NCBI GenBank assembly: GCA_019973155.2
Contig: BPQB01000027.1
Coordinates: forward strand, 1-64,000
Reading direction: 5' to 3'
Origin: Phanerochaete sordida
Taxonomy: Eukaryota > Basidiomycota > Agaricomycetes > Polyporales > Phanerochaetaceae
DNA length: 64,000 nt
Shown: positions 1 to 10,113 of the stretch, piece after piece
How the letters are laid out: the number at the start of each line of letters is the position of its first letter
Numbering within the stretch: the first letter of the stretch is position 1
Notes under the pieces: model-generated
Database searches by the model: none
What the model was told of the DNA's origin: nothing
Seen by the model: the letters and a program-made list of their open reading frames with translations, nothing else
Translations under genes and position numbers: made by a program

Positions 1-544
1 GACAGGTAAGTCTCCGTTGTATGGTAGTTTACTATGCTAATGTTATCTTGGTCAATACGGACAGCTGAACAAGTTGTGCGTTAGCTGCGTGACTCGCTCC
101 GCCGCGCCTCGTCGTCGCGCTCCCCGTTTGTCGTCCCTCGTGCGGCGTTTGTACCCTCGGTCCGCAACACTCATGGCGGGTGCTGTATCCAAAAATGGCA
201 GGTGTGCATGAACCACTAGCGTTTCAATTCGTTTCTGCTCGCAATGCACGTCACGAAGACCGTCGAACCCAAGCAGAACCGCAGCGAAGTGTGGTATGTA
301 CATTGTGTGGTGTCATTTAAAGTACAATATAACTTAACATATGTCATGGTTCGAACCGGTTCGGAGGCCTTGGAACCGAGGACCTGACCACGTACGCTGG
401 AACCCGAATCTGACCGAGCCATGAACGAGAACGAGATGAATTGAACTGACTACTTTACATAAGTAACTCAGGTAAGCGCGAGCGCCGACCTCGTTGGTTC
501 ATAACAGACGCTACGACGTAGCGGTTCACGGTTCGAACCGCGGT
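1..544. other. Intergenic edge, no gene recognised
   Basis: No reading frame here resembles a known protein or continues the gene that ends at 545. Two copies of the palindrome GGTTCGAACC occur at 348-357 and 530-539, inside stretches rich in GGTTC, but no tRNA-like fold surrounds them. Confidence 0.4.
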
Positions 545-1533
545 TCAGAACGGGACCTCCGCCACGAGATACATTTCACTACAGTACGCGCGACGTGCGG
601 TCTCTGCCTGTGCCCGCTCCTCCGCAGAGCGGAGACCAGCCGCCGCGCGCTGCGCCCAGCTCCGCTTTGGCTCCGTGCCCCGCCTCTCTTCGTGGCGTTG
701 GTCGGACGCCTGCGCCAACTCCGGCCACGCGTCTGCCCACCCAGGCCTGTCCCGCTCTTCTTGCGTGCGCAGTTTCTGCATGCGGCCATTTAACTCCTGT
801 ACCCCACCCCTGGCCCAGTCCAACCCGGACTCTTCCGCCGGAGAGGGTTCCTGCGTGCAGCGCCACGCATCTTGCGCAGCCGCCCTAGCGCGGTCTGCGC
901 GCCGCGCCATCGCGGCCGCCCGCTCGTGCGCCATCTCGAGCTCGATGTCTGCAGTCTCTTTTCGCACAGCCGCAGCCTTGCGCTCGTCGTTCCTGGTGTC
1001 CACGCTGATTCGCGCGGCGGGCACCGCGCGCTGAGCCTCCGCGAGCGCCTTCTCGGCTGCGTCCAGCGCAGCGCGTGCATCCTGCAGCCGCAATCCCGCG
1101 GAGGTAAGCTCTGAGGCACGCTGCTCGCTCAGGCTGATGGCGCGGCACAGCATCTCCTGCGCCGAGGCTGCAATAGCCGCGTCGGCGAGTGCTGCTGCCT
1201 CTGCGGCGTCGGCCTCAGCGACGTGCGCAGATCTGCGCGCACGAGGAGTCTGCTCCTCGGCATCGATGGGAGTAAGCTGCAGGACAGATGTCAGTATGCT
1301 CCGTTCTCGAATGGATGTGCTGCTTTGCTGACCCTTCTGAAGTTACGCGGTTCTTCTCGCCATGTATCCTGCGTGTCCCGAGCCGTCTCCGGTCGACCGT
1401 CGCATTCAACATGCGTGATAAATATGGTTCGGCTGTTGAGCACGCTCAAATGCTTTCCAATTCGAGCATTCGTTGCTGATAGGTTTGGGGACTGAGTTTC
1501 AGAACCGTGGAACCTGACATTACGTTTATGCAT
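545..1533 (-). CDS. Truncated paralogue of the coiled-coil protein at 14217-15902
   Basis: Two exons, 1333-1533 and 545-1276, with a 56-nt intron (GTCAGC donor), give a predicted 310 aa. The product is Ala/Glu/Arg-rich and alpha-helical, with runs such as AEADAAEAAA and ALDAAEKALAEAQRA that match the N-terminal 200 or so residues of the gene at 14217. The ATG at the position matching the right copy has become AAG, but an upstream in-frame ATG at 1533 is available. The long EERLRAEQ-type coiled coil and the HPDRW-containing C-terminus of the right copy are missing, and the frame runs into unrelated residues before the stop. It lies in the left arm of the inverted duplication, downstream of and codirectional with the 205-aa gene. 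It may be expressed or a decaying copy; the function is unknown. Confidence 0.55.
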
Positions 1534-1823
1534 ACCTGATTCTTCGGTGAGGAATTGTATGGTACACGATGCAGTATTTCCAAGTGCAGACCGTTCGACG
1601 GCGCACCTGAATGCCCAAAAAAGTCAACTCTAGGCTGATATGACAATCGATCTTACGACTTACTGCTCAATAATGCCGAACTAGTGACGTTAGTTAGTTC
1701 ACTCGAACGATTACTGTGCCAGAAGGCATACCTGATCAAAACTATTGAGTACCTCCTTCGCTGTAATGTAGCGCTCGAGATTCTGACGAATGGATATGTA
1801 AACGATTATTAGCGCAGGGGCAT

Positions 1824-2498
1824 CTAGGACAAACGTACTGTCACGAGTATGGTGCAGGGATCATACGTCTTCAGGGAAGCCGACCGGTAGAAACACTGGC
1901 ACAATGTAGGCAAAACAGCAGTGGCAGCAGCCTCCGCATGTTCTCGATACCAATACCGGACGGCAGACACAGGCCCACCACGCCCTATGTCCCAGTTTTG
2001 CCTCAGTGACACGAGCGGGCCCGCGCTGCGGAAGGCGGAGAACAGCGCAAAGGCAGTCTTGTCTGCCTGCGCAAGGTCCTGCAGCCGCTCGCCTACAACG
2101 TACTGCGGGAGTGCCCATGACTCCGCCGGCTGGTCGTTGTGGCTCGGATAGGCGGACGTGAACAGCGCGAGGGGCCATGGCGACTCCGCCGGGAGGCCCT
2201 GCACGGGCGCCCCAGGCAGCGTTGCGAGAGCCAGCTCCGCTATCCACCTCGCTCAGACTCCTGGCCCATTGGACTTTGGGAAATGCCTCGGCTCACCGTG
2301 GGCCACATCCACGAAGTGCACGGTCCATGTTCGGTGTTTGCCTATCGTCTTCGTCCCCTCCATCTGCGACACGTGCCCGCAGCCGCCGGCAGCGAAGGTC
2401 GCAGCGAGGTTGACCTGCTTCACGCGTGGGGGAGCATTGCGTACATAGAGGACGTTGTTCAAGAGGAGTGGGTGAGAGTAGCTTGTAGGGTTTGCCAT
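1824..2498 (-). CDS. 205-aa protein of unknown function, left copy
   Basis: Two exons, 2297-2498 and 1824-2239, flank a 57-nt intron (GTGAGC donor, GATAG acceptor). Read without splicing, the frame meets a TGA within the intron; spliced, the product is 205 aa. It starts MANPTSYSHPLLLNN and contains GGCGHVSQMEGT, ESWALPQYVVGERLQD and a C-terminal YDPCTILVTVRLS. My hand alignment finds about 29 substitutions against the 205-aa right copy and no length change, so both copies look maintained. No signal peptide, membrane segment or known domain was recognised. The coiled-coil paralogue follows about 290 bp downstream on the same strand. Confidence 0.7.
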
Positions 2499-2609
2499 GG
2501 TGGGATGTGGAGAGGTGTGTCGTGAAAACGTCCTGGTTGAAGTAAGTTAGAGTTTGCCGCGAGGCGAAGGCGCTGTGAAGCAGTCGGCGCTTTGCCTCAC
2601 ATGGTAGTC

Positions 2610-3133
2610 GGAGTCTGTCCCCATCCCGTGCACGACTCAAGACAAGCGCAGCGGGTAACCTATCGTACACTGTGGGGCCCAGTTCCGTAGGCTTGTGCGT
2701 ACCTGCTATTCGTCATGTTTCGGGGGGCTGATGGGTACTTTTTCTTTGTACAAATGTGCGGGAATATTAGGAATCGATTTAATGCTCGCAGAGGATTGAA
2801 GTTGGGCGTGATGTAGCGGCATGCCCCTGAATAAGATCAGTGTCCATCCTGGATGGGTACGATCTGATGCACAGACGAGACCTGAAGCTCGCTGTCAGAG
2901 CTTGCGGGGCGCGGCGCAGGCCCTAGACTGCATCGACATCCACCGCATCTAGAATTTTTAGTCATTCAACGGACATGCTATGTCCCTGTAGAACCTGCGA
3001 TACAAGTACAAATCCACAACCGATATCCAGATCGGTCGAAATCAGCAGCAGACAGACGTACGCCCGCCGAGACTTTGTTATCCCACCCCACCGCAGATCA
3101 AGTCCATTCGCCCAAGTCCACCGCGCACCGCGC
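2610..3133. other. Intergenic, nothing recognised
   Basis: About 520 bp between the 205-aa gene and the 3' end of the first BTB gene. No coding signal, repeat or RNA gene was recognised. Confidence 0.4.
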
Positions 3134-4723
3134 TCACCCCGCCTTTACTTTTGCCTTTGCCTTGTCCGCGTCCACACCCATCCACGCCGCCAACCCAGGA
3201 TCCACCGACGGCGCCTTCTTCGCAGCAGCCTTCCCCGGCTCGCCCTTCGACGACGGACGCTGTGTAAACCAGCCTTCGAACTTCGCGCTCGTGTACACGG
3301 GTCCACTCGGACTGTCTGTTTTCGCGGCAGGCGCACCGTCGCCGCCCTGCGCGCCGTCCTTCGCGCTGTCTTGCGGCGCGTCTGGCGACGGCGTGCGGGG
3401 CGGCGGAGGCAGAGGCGCTGGCACCGTGGCCGGTGCCTTGGTCGGCTCCGCGCCCTTCGTCTTGCCCGGCCCTTTCGCTGGGGCAGGCGGGTCCGCCTTG
3501 CTCGTCGGCTTCGCCGTCAGGAGCGGGGTGTAGGGGATGCTGCCGAGAAGCAGCGTAAGCACGGGCGCGGCGTGCGGCAGCTCGCCGCGCACAACGCGCT
3601 CGACCATGGGGGCGAGCGTGGTGCTTGTTGTGGGCGTCCAGTAAGAGGCGAGGAAGACGTCGACTTGGCGACGTAGGATATCAGGGTAGCTACATCATGA
3701 TGCCCGTGTCAGCGATGAAGGAAAAAGAACAGGGAAGGAAGACATACCGAGCAGAGAACTTCGAGAACAGCTCTTCGAGGATGTTAACCTTACCGAGCTG
3801 CGCGAAGAGGTGTGCCTCCGCAAGCGCCTTGAGTTCTTCCAGCCCAGCCTGCACGGATACATTCAGCACGCGCACGACCCGGCCCATAGCACAGCCAGAC
3901 GTACCTCCTCGGCGAATCGATAGATGGACTTGCAAGAGCACATTGGGCGTTTGGGATGCATGACGCCGTGTAACGCCTTGGCCTCCTGGCGCGCCTTTGG
4001 GCCGCGAGAGCGCAGAGGTAAGAAGTAGATGTTGCCGGTGTAGAGGTAGAAAACGACTGCCTCGAGGCTGGACAGAGCGTCAGCAGGTGCGATAGCTCAG
4101 GAAATGCAGACGCACGTGTCTGCTGCGACAGAGTCCAGATGAACGACGCGAGTAGTGTTCACATGGTTAACGGCAGCAGTGATGGTGCTATTGGTCTCCA
4201 CGTGCGCATCTTCGGACTGTTCACCAGGTAAGACACGATTTCGGCATGCACGCAGTGCAAACGGGCTCACCTGCTGCCCCACCTTGTCCTCGTCCATATA
4301 GACGTCGCTCGGAGTCGCGAGCAAGCTTCCTAGAGCCTCGATTTCGTCATCTTCGTCCTCGAGGTCGCTATCGCAGTCGTACTCGTAGCCATCGGTCGAC
4401 TTGCTAGGGACCTGAGCAGATAAGCCCAAAGAGCTCCCAATGGAGGCCGATGCGGACAACACTGTGTCAGTCGTCAGCTAAGTGAAGCTACAACGGCAAG
4501 ACCAAGAGGACTTACGACCACGGAAGAACCTCGACGTCGCCTTCAAAATCCTGCTGTTCGCCTGCACAGCGCGCGGCCTATCGACCTTCCCCGACGGCAG
4601 CCGCCGCGTGTACGCATAGAATGTGACATCGTTGAACGGCACGCCGGCGAGCGAGTCCGCGAGAGCGTCTTCGAGAACGCCGCCGCTGGGCACTTTCGCG
4701 AGGGTGTGTAGAGGCTTCGACAT
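3134..4723 (-). CDS. BTB/POZ-type protein, copy a (439 aa)
   Basis: Six exons (4516-4723, 4271-4461, 4116-4216, 3905-4067, 3748-3848, 3134-3689) close in frame to 439 aa. The N-terminus MSKPLHTLAKVPSGG leads to PFNDVTFYAY and ANSRILKATSRFF, the usual first half of a BTB fold in agaricomycete proteins. An acidic linker follows (DLEDEDDEIEALGSLL), then VFYLYTGNIYFLPL and CSCKSIYRFAEE, the second half. After YPDILRRQVDVFLASYW comes a tail rich in Pro, Ala and Lys. BTB folds usually mediate dimerisation or binding to cullin-3; the partner here is unknown. It is the downstream-most of four codirectional paralogues with the same intron positions (3.1-11.9 kb). Confidence 0.75.
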
Positions 4724-5275
4724 GGCTGCGATGAGGGACGGGAGGGAGGCAAGGCATCGCGGGCTGGATTGCAAGCAGATAACGGCTGAGAGAAAGGCCT
4801 CGCGGAAGACTCGTGGTGGCAAGGTTCGTGTGTCGTCGGCGCTCGAAGGAAAGCGCGCGCGTCCGCCATAGCACAAGCAGTGGCAAACACGTGTAGGTGG
4901 CCCGTGACCGCGTCCTCGCGCTTGACCTCGTCGCTTTGAGCTCGCTATGCGTGGCGCGGGTCTTGGGTCCAAAGGCTGCGCCCCCTGCGTATAGCCACGA
5001 GCTGATTGACATGTCTGCATGGGGGTATACTTAAATATCCTTCGGCGTACAGACCCCTGCAAGGGCATCCAACACCATCGGCAAACAGCCTGCCACTACA
5101 ATTGACTTGTAGGTGTCAATACGGCGTATAATATAATTGCAGCGGAATGAAGTAATACATCATTAGGCCTGAGCCTTATAATATTGTACAGAACTGCTGA
5201 CAACAGAAAAATCGAATGAGTGTGCCCTCCAGTGCACTGTTAGCGTAAGAATTATATCGCGGAGTATAACATACC
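4724..5275. other. Intergenic, nothing recognised
   Basis: About 550 bp upstream of BTB copy a and downstream of the 200-aa gene. An AT-rich patch lies near 5120-5200. No gene was seen. Confidence 0.4.
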
Positions 5276-5999
5276 TCAGTGACGGAGCATGCCGTAGTCG
5301 TACAGAGCGGGCAAGAGGCTCCTGGCCCGCGCCCAATCCGTCGAGAGGAAAGTTTCGCCTTGAGGCGCGACGACGACGACGTATTCCACAGGTGCGCTAT
5401 CGACGATGCCCACCAGGCAGTGGTCGATGCTGTACAGCGGCTGCCGCAGCGCCGCGACGAGCGCGGACCGCGACCACCCCGCGCGCAGGCTCGCCAGCGG
5501 TACCGGACTCGTCAGCGTCAAGCACTCGAGCGCGGTCGCCTCAGTGATCGATCGCAGCACCGCCAGGATGCTGCGCCACACATCGATGATACGGCTGCCG
5601 TCGAGCGTGTCATACACGACTTCGATCTTCAGGGCGCGGAGCGTGCGGTTGCGGGCGAGGTCGACGTGTCGCAGAGCGGCCGCATGGGCTGGGGCGCGCC
5701 GCTGGTCAGCACGTGGGACGTGGCATCGCAGCGAACCGATCACGTACGAGTGCCGCTGTATACGATGATATGGAGCGTCTGTGCACGTGTGGCGTCGATC
5801 ACCGCTGTAGACGCTTTGACACTCTCCTCCGACGCGCTGAACGGCGATGGAGGAGCATCTCCACCCGCTATATCCATATTTGCAGGCCCGAACACGACTC
5901 GTGTTGCCCCGGCAAAAGCTTCGGTAAACTGCTAAGCTCAGCGAGTGAATCATTAGTGTGTGAGAATAGCAGCGAGATACATCGACTTACCTGCGCCAT
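5276..5999 (-). CDS. 200-aa protein of unknown function, paralogue of the gene at 16712-17441
   Basis: Three exons: a 9-nt first exon, 5991-5999 (Met-Ala-Gln), then 5748-5928 and 5276-5688, giving 200 aa. The tiny first exon is supported by the same arrangement in the paralogue (Met-Ala-Leu). Shared landmarks are FAGATRVVFGPA near the N-terminus, EVVYDTLD in the middle and PALYDYGMLR at the end. The pattern of short leucine-rich helices and strands recalls the C-terminal halves of basidiomycete F-box-type proteins, but no F-box is visible and I assign no function. It sits between BTB copies a and b, inside the inverted duplication, whereas its paralogue lies outside it. Confidence 0.65.
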
Positions 6000-6580
6000 G
6001 CTGTGGCCTGGGGGAGCAGGTAGGTGTGCGTGGGTGTGTCTGGTAGGGGATGGGAGAGTTGGCGGAAACTTCGAGTACTTCAACTCTTGTTTATATAGCA
6101 ATTTGACAAATACTCTGGCTTGCGGTCACCAGCAACACAAGAGAGCTCTACAAAGCGGGTCGTTATGCAAGTCATCGTTGAGCCATAAAGTGAGACTCGG
6201 GTCCGCCCACGCGTCCCGCGGAGCCCTCACTGAGCGTGCAGGATGCCATGAAATGATGTGTCAGGACGACATGCTGCGCTGGCGGGGCAACGGACCAGGG
6301 CCTGGCCCGCCGCCCGCGGCTGCCTCTGCCCCGCCCACTACCCCCGCCCGCCCCTGCCCGGCCGCCAGTCAGAGGCGGCCGAAACGTGAAGCGATGCTGC
6401 ACCAATGATGCACGGTTCACAGCTCATGTCAACCTCAAACTCTAAGATTACGTATGCTTCAACCAAGCTCGTCCGTGCGCGTAATTCCTGATATGAACCT
6501 GCGCCGCCCAGAGACTTGGGTGTCCGACAGAAAGGGCCGATATACGCGAGCACCCGGGACGATGCCCAGAAATCGAAATC
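6000..6580. other. Region beyond the truncated 3' end of BTB copy b
   Basis: Homology of BTB copy b stops near 6581. A minus-strand frame continues to about 6338, but its residues resemble no other BTB copy. The Pro/Ala-rich tail seen in copies a, c and d is absent. Confidence 0.4.
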
Positions 6581-7446
6581 ATGCTTCAGTTCGTCGAGCC
6601 CCGCCTAAGTGTAGCAGTCAGCATGTCTATCAAAATACCGACCATTCGCAGCACACACCTCGTCAGCAAAGCGATATGCCGCCTTGCACGAACATGCGGG
6701 TCTATTCGGATATTCGTTCCCGTGGCGCACCTGCGCTCCTTCCGAAACCGAAGAGCGCAGAGGGAGGAAGTACACGTTGCCGGTGTAGATGTAGAAGATA
6801 GCTGCTTCGAGTCTGCAGAAAGATCAGGAAACAAAGGTCTGTAACAGCACTACAGCACTCACGCGTCGGCCACGACATGATCTAGACGACGCGAGTGCTG
6901 CTCGCAGCACTGACAGCTGCCGGTGCGAAGACGCTCTTGGAATCTTCGGCTGCACTGTCGGGCTGTAGGAAGGTTGGTACAGCGCATCATTGGTACGTCT
7001 CTCAGACACACCAGTTTCATGTCCTCGACGTCCTCGAAGGAGACTTCGCTCGCCGTCGCCAACAAGCTCTCCGAAGCGTCGATCTCGTCGTCATCTCCGA
7101 GCGTGCTACCGCTCTTGTCCCGTGTGTCACCCATCACCGTCGCGGAAGTGTCGGCGACAGGCCTTGGAGCGACCTCACTTTCCTTCTCTACAGACAGAAC
7201 TGCGCCCCGTCAGCAGATCGGGCGGGCGGGCGCATAGCGAGCCGACTCACGCTCGCGGAAGTACTTCGAAGCCGACATGAGGATACGCCTGTTCGCGTGG
7301 ACGGCGCGCGGCGCTCCGCCGTCTTCATTCTGTGCGGTGTAGAATGTCATATCGTTGAAAGGCTTGCCAGCGAGTGCTTCAGCCAGCGCATCTTCGAGGC
7401 TACCGCCGCGGGGCACCTTGGCGAGCGTGTGCAGAGGCGTCGGCAT
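6581..7446 (-). pseudogene. Broken BTB/POZ-type gene, copy b
   Basis: Exons 1 and 2 (7251-7446, 7012-7199) match copies c and d codon for codon: MPTPLHTLAKVPRGG, PFNDMTFYTA, and the acidic EIDASESLLATASEVSFED. In the third exon, near 6880-6890, the frame of the other copies is lost: where copy c reads a threonine and leucine before its ENVAS motif, copy b lacks about four bases and meets TAG. Exon 4 (FYIYTGNVYFLPL, CSCKAAYRFADE) is still open, but homology ends after AGLDELK at 6581, so the YxDIL segment and the proline-rich tail are gone. I call it a pseudogene. A shorter N-terminal product is possible. Confidence 0.7.
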
Positions 7447-7689
7447 AGCTGCGATGGGGGACGGGACAACGTCGAGGCATCATGAGGGTGACAGGGGAAG
7501 ACAGTGGCGGGGAGACCGGCCTCGTGGACGACTCGAGGGGCCAAGGTTCGCGGTGCCGTCAGCGTTCGAAGCAGAGCGCGTGCGCTTGTGCGGGCCAACC
7601 GACACGTGACCGTGGTCTCCCTCGGCGCGTCGCGAGCACGAAAACCCATTCAATTCGTCCGACACCGCAGGCAGCGCATACAACGTGCC

Positions 7690-9736
7690 CTACTCCGTGT
7701 CCAGCTGCGCCTCCACCGCGCGCACGCCCGCCACCGCGTGCTGTCGCTCCGGGAGGCCGCGCAGCAGCAGCAGCTCGCGCAGCCCGCCGCCGGAATGCCG
7801 CACCGCGGGCGCGGCGCCCGCCGGCGCGGGCGCGGGCCTGGCCAGGCTGCCTGTGGAGCTGGGCCGCAACGCAGCGTCCGCTGCCGTTTCGCTGTCCGTC
7901 TGGTTGTGCGTGCGCGGCGCGCGCTCCCGCGGCACCACGTCCCCGCGGTGCGCGTCTGCCCACGAGCCTGCCTGGGCCCCCGCCGTCACGTCTGCGCGCA
8001 GCACGGAGGGCGGCAGGCCCGCGGCCAGGGACGCCTGCGGGCCGCGGCTGGACGCGAGGTGGGACTGTCCGGGGGCGCTGGACGTCCCCGCGCCACGGCG
8101 CGTCGGCGCGCTCGTCGCTGCTGACACACGCTCCTCCGCAGGAACACCGGCGCCGCCGCCCTCGCGCTCGCTGCGCACCGCCGCAGGCGGTACGGCGCGC
8201 GCCGGGGCCTCGCGCGACCGCGCCCCCGCGCGTGCCGCCGCTCCTCCCTGCACGGCGCTCCCGGCCCTGTCCTTCTCCTCGGCGACCGTCACGGGCTTCT
8301 CGAACACGCTGTCCCACCAGTCCACCGGCGCGGCTCGGAGCGCAGGCGGGCCCGCCGTGCTGCTGGGCGCGGCCGACGGACGCGCGGCTGGCGCATCGGC
8401 GGGGGCCGTGCAGGTAGCAGGCAGAGGACGTGGGGCGGGAGGCGTGGCCATCGAGCTGGTCTTCAACGCGTCCCACGCGGAGTCGCGTCTCCCTGGCGCG
8501 GGAAGCGGTGACGCGGCGGAAGGGCCGGTGGGCGGGAGGGCGGCGGGCGGCGTCTTCGCCCGGGGGGCGTCGGCGCGCGGAGCGGCGACGGGGGGCACTT
8601 CGCCGAGGAGCATGGTGAGTGCGGGGCCGGCGTGTGGCAGCTCGCCGCGCACGAGCTGCTCGAGTAGAGGTCCTAGCCCAGCGTGCGTCTCGGGCGTCCA
8701 GTACTTTTCGAGCAGGATGTCGACCTGGCGACGCAGGATGGCGGGGTGCCTGGGCGCGCAGGAATGTCAACATTGATAAAGAGGCAGAACGGACGGCGGT
8801 GCTTACTGGGATGAGAACGGGGAGAGGACCTCGTTCAAAATATTACTGGCGTTGAGTTCCGCGAAGAGGTGCGCCTCCGCGAGCTGCTTCAGCTCGGGAA
8901 GTCCCGCCTGGATGTAGCCGTCAGGACGTCTATCGGATATACTGACGACTCGCAGGACAAACCTCGTCGGCGAAGCGGTATTCCGCCTTGCACGAGCATG
9001 CGGGCCGGTTGGGATATTCCTTGGCGGGGTTCCCCTGCGCTTCGTCCGAGACCGGGGAAAGCAGAGGGAGGAAGTACACTTTTCCGGTGTAGATGTAGAA
9101 GATGGCCGCTCTAAGCCTTTGGGAGGTCAGAAATTCAAAGCCTGTAAGGACCCCATGGCACTCACGTGTCCGACGCGACGTTCTCTAGGGTAATTACGCG
9201 AGTGCTGCTCGTAGCCCTGTTAGTTGTAGATACGCTCTTGCTATCCTCGGATGCGCTGTCGGGCTAGGAGGAAATCGGTATGGTGCATGGTAGATAAGTC
9301 CAACAGACAGACCAGCATCATCTCCTCATCATCCCCAAACGAAACTTCGCTCGGTGTCGCCAGCAAGCTCTCTAAGGCGTCGATGTCATCGTCGTCTCCA
9401 AGCGTGCTGGCCTCTTCGTCATGGGCGCCACCCACTATCGTCGCGGTGCTCTCACCCAAAGGAGTCGGTACTGGCTTACCGGCCGCTTCTTCAGCTAGGA
9501 CTGCGCCTCAGTCAGCAAAGCGAGTCTCTCGGCGTACGTCGAGGCGACTCACGCTCTCGGAAGTACCTCGAAGCCGACATGAGTATACGGCTATTTGCAT
9601 GGACATCGCCGACTTCATCCTGCGTTGTGCAGAACGTCACGTCATTGAACGGCTTGCCCGACAGGGCGTCGGCGAGGGCATCTTCGAGGCCGCCGCCGCT
9701 GGGAACCTTAGTGAGGATGTGCAGAGGTGTCGACAT
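7690..9736 (-). CDS. BTB/POZ-type protein, copy c (594 aa)
   Basis: Six exons (9553-9736, 9313-9500, 9166-9263, 8963-9116, 8807-8907, 7690-8749) give 594 aa with the same splice phases as copies a and d. The BTB-like halves are PFNDVTFCTT/SRILMSASRYF and FYIYTGKVYFLPL/CSCKAEYRFADE. The fourth intron-exon border uses AAAG as acceptor, unlike the CAG or TAG of its siblings. The last exon encodes a 350-residue, low-complexity Pro/Ala/Arg/Ser tail. Near the stop (about 7690-7790) another frame is Cys-rich and contains TRWRAC, resembling the zinc-ribbon-like end of copy d, so the C-terminus may have shifted frame. GC content is very high here and both strands carry long spurious frames. Confidence 0.7.
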
Positions 9737-10113
9737 GCTTGAGACGAGAAATGTGAGAGAGGGCCAACATCGTGGGGCCGATTTCCGCTAGCAGATAAGA
9801 GCTGGGAGAGTAGCCTCGCGGAGGGCTCGTGGCGACAAGGTTCGCGGTGTCGTCAGCGTTCGAAGCAGAGCGCGTGCGCTTCGGCGGGAGGCGCGGCAGA
9901 TGCGGGACGAATGCCACGTGATCGTGTCCGCCTCCCGACAAACCACAGTTGCGCCCTTTTGCGCCCCGTGTTCGACTCACGCACTGCCAAAGTCGATTTT
10001 AGCAGAGCCATCTCAGAACCGATTTACTGCGCAGTTTGAGTACATCTTTAGCCTCGACGCGGACGTATACCTCTATCCTCGCACGTTTGCTACACTCTAT
10101 ACGTTCCGCCCCG
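9737..10113. other. Short intergenic spacer in the BTB array
   Basis: About 380 bp. The part next to 9737 matches the region upstream of other BTB copies (phrases such as TTCGCGGTGTCGTCAGCGTT recur near 4820, 7540, 9840 and 11970), so promoter DNA was duplicated with the genes. Confidence 0.45.

Larger units (their letters stand above)
545..2609 (-). repeat. Left arm of a large inverted segmental duplication
   Basis: Read on the minus strand, this segment matches 13061-15060 on the plus strand. It holds the same two genes in the same order (205-aa gene, then coiled-coil gene), with homologous non-coding DNA in front of each. The outer limit is where GACTACCATGTGAGGCA stops matching, near 2609. 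Identity is highest in the 205-aa gene and falls in the coiled-coil gene. Confidence 0.85.

Noticed and set aside
348..539. GGTTCGAACC motifs resembling a tRNA B box
   Set aside because: No acceptor stem, D-loop or anticodon arm could be drawn around either copy, so no tRNA gene is reported.
7559..8776. Long open frames of 360-400 codons on both strands over the tail of BTB copy c
   Set aside because: They arise from the very GC-rich, low-complexity last exon; none has a start context, splice partners or a recognisable domain.
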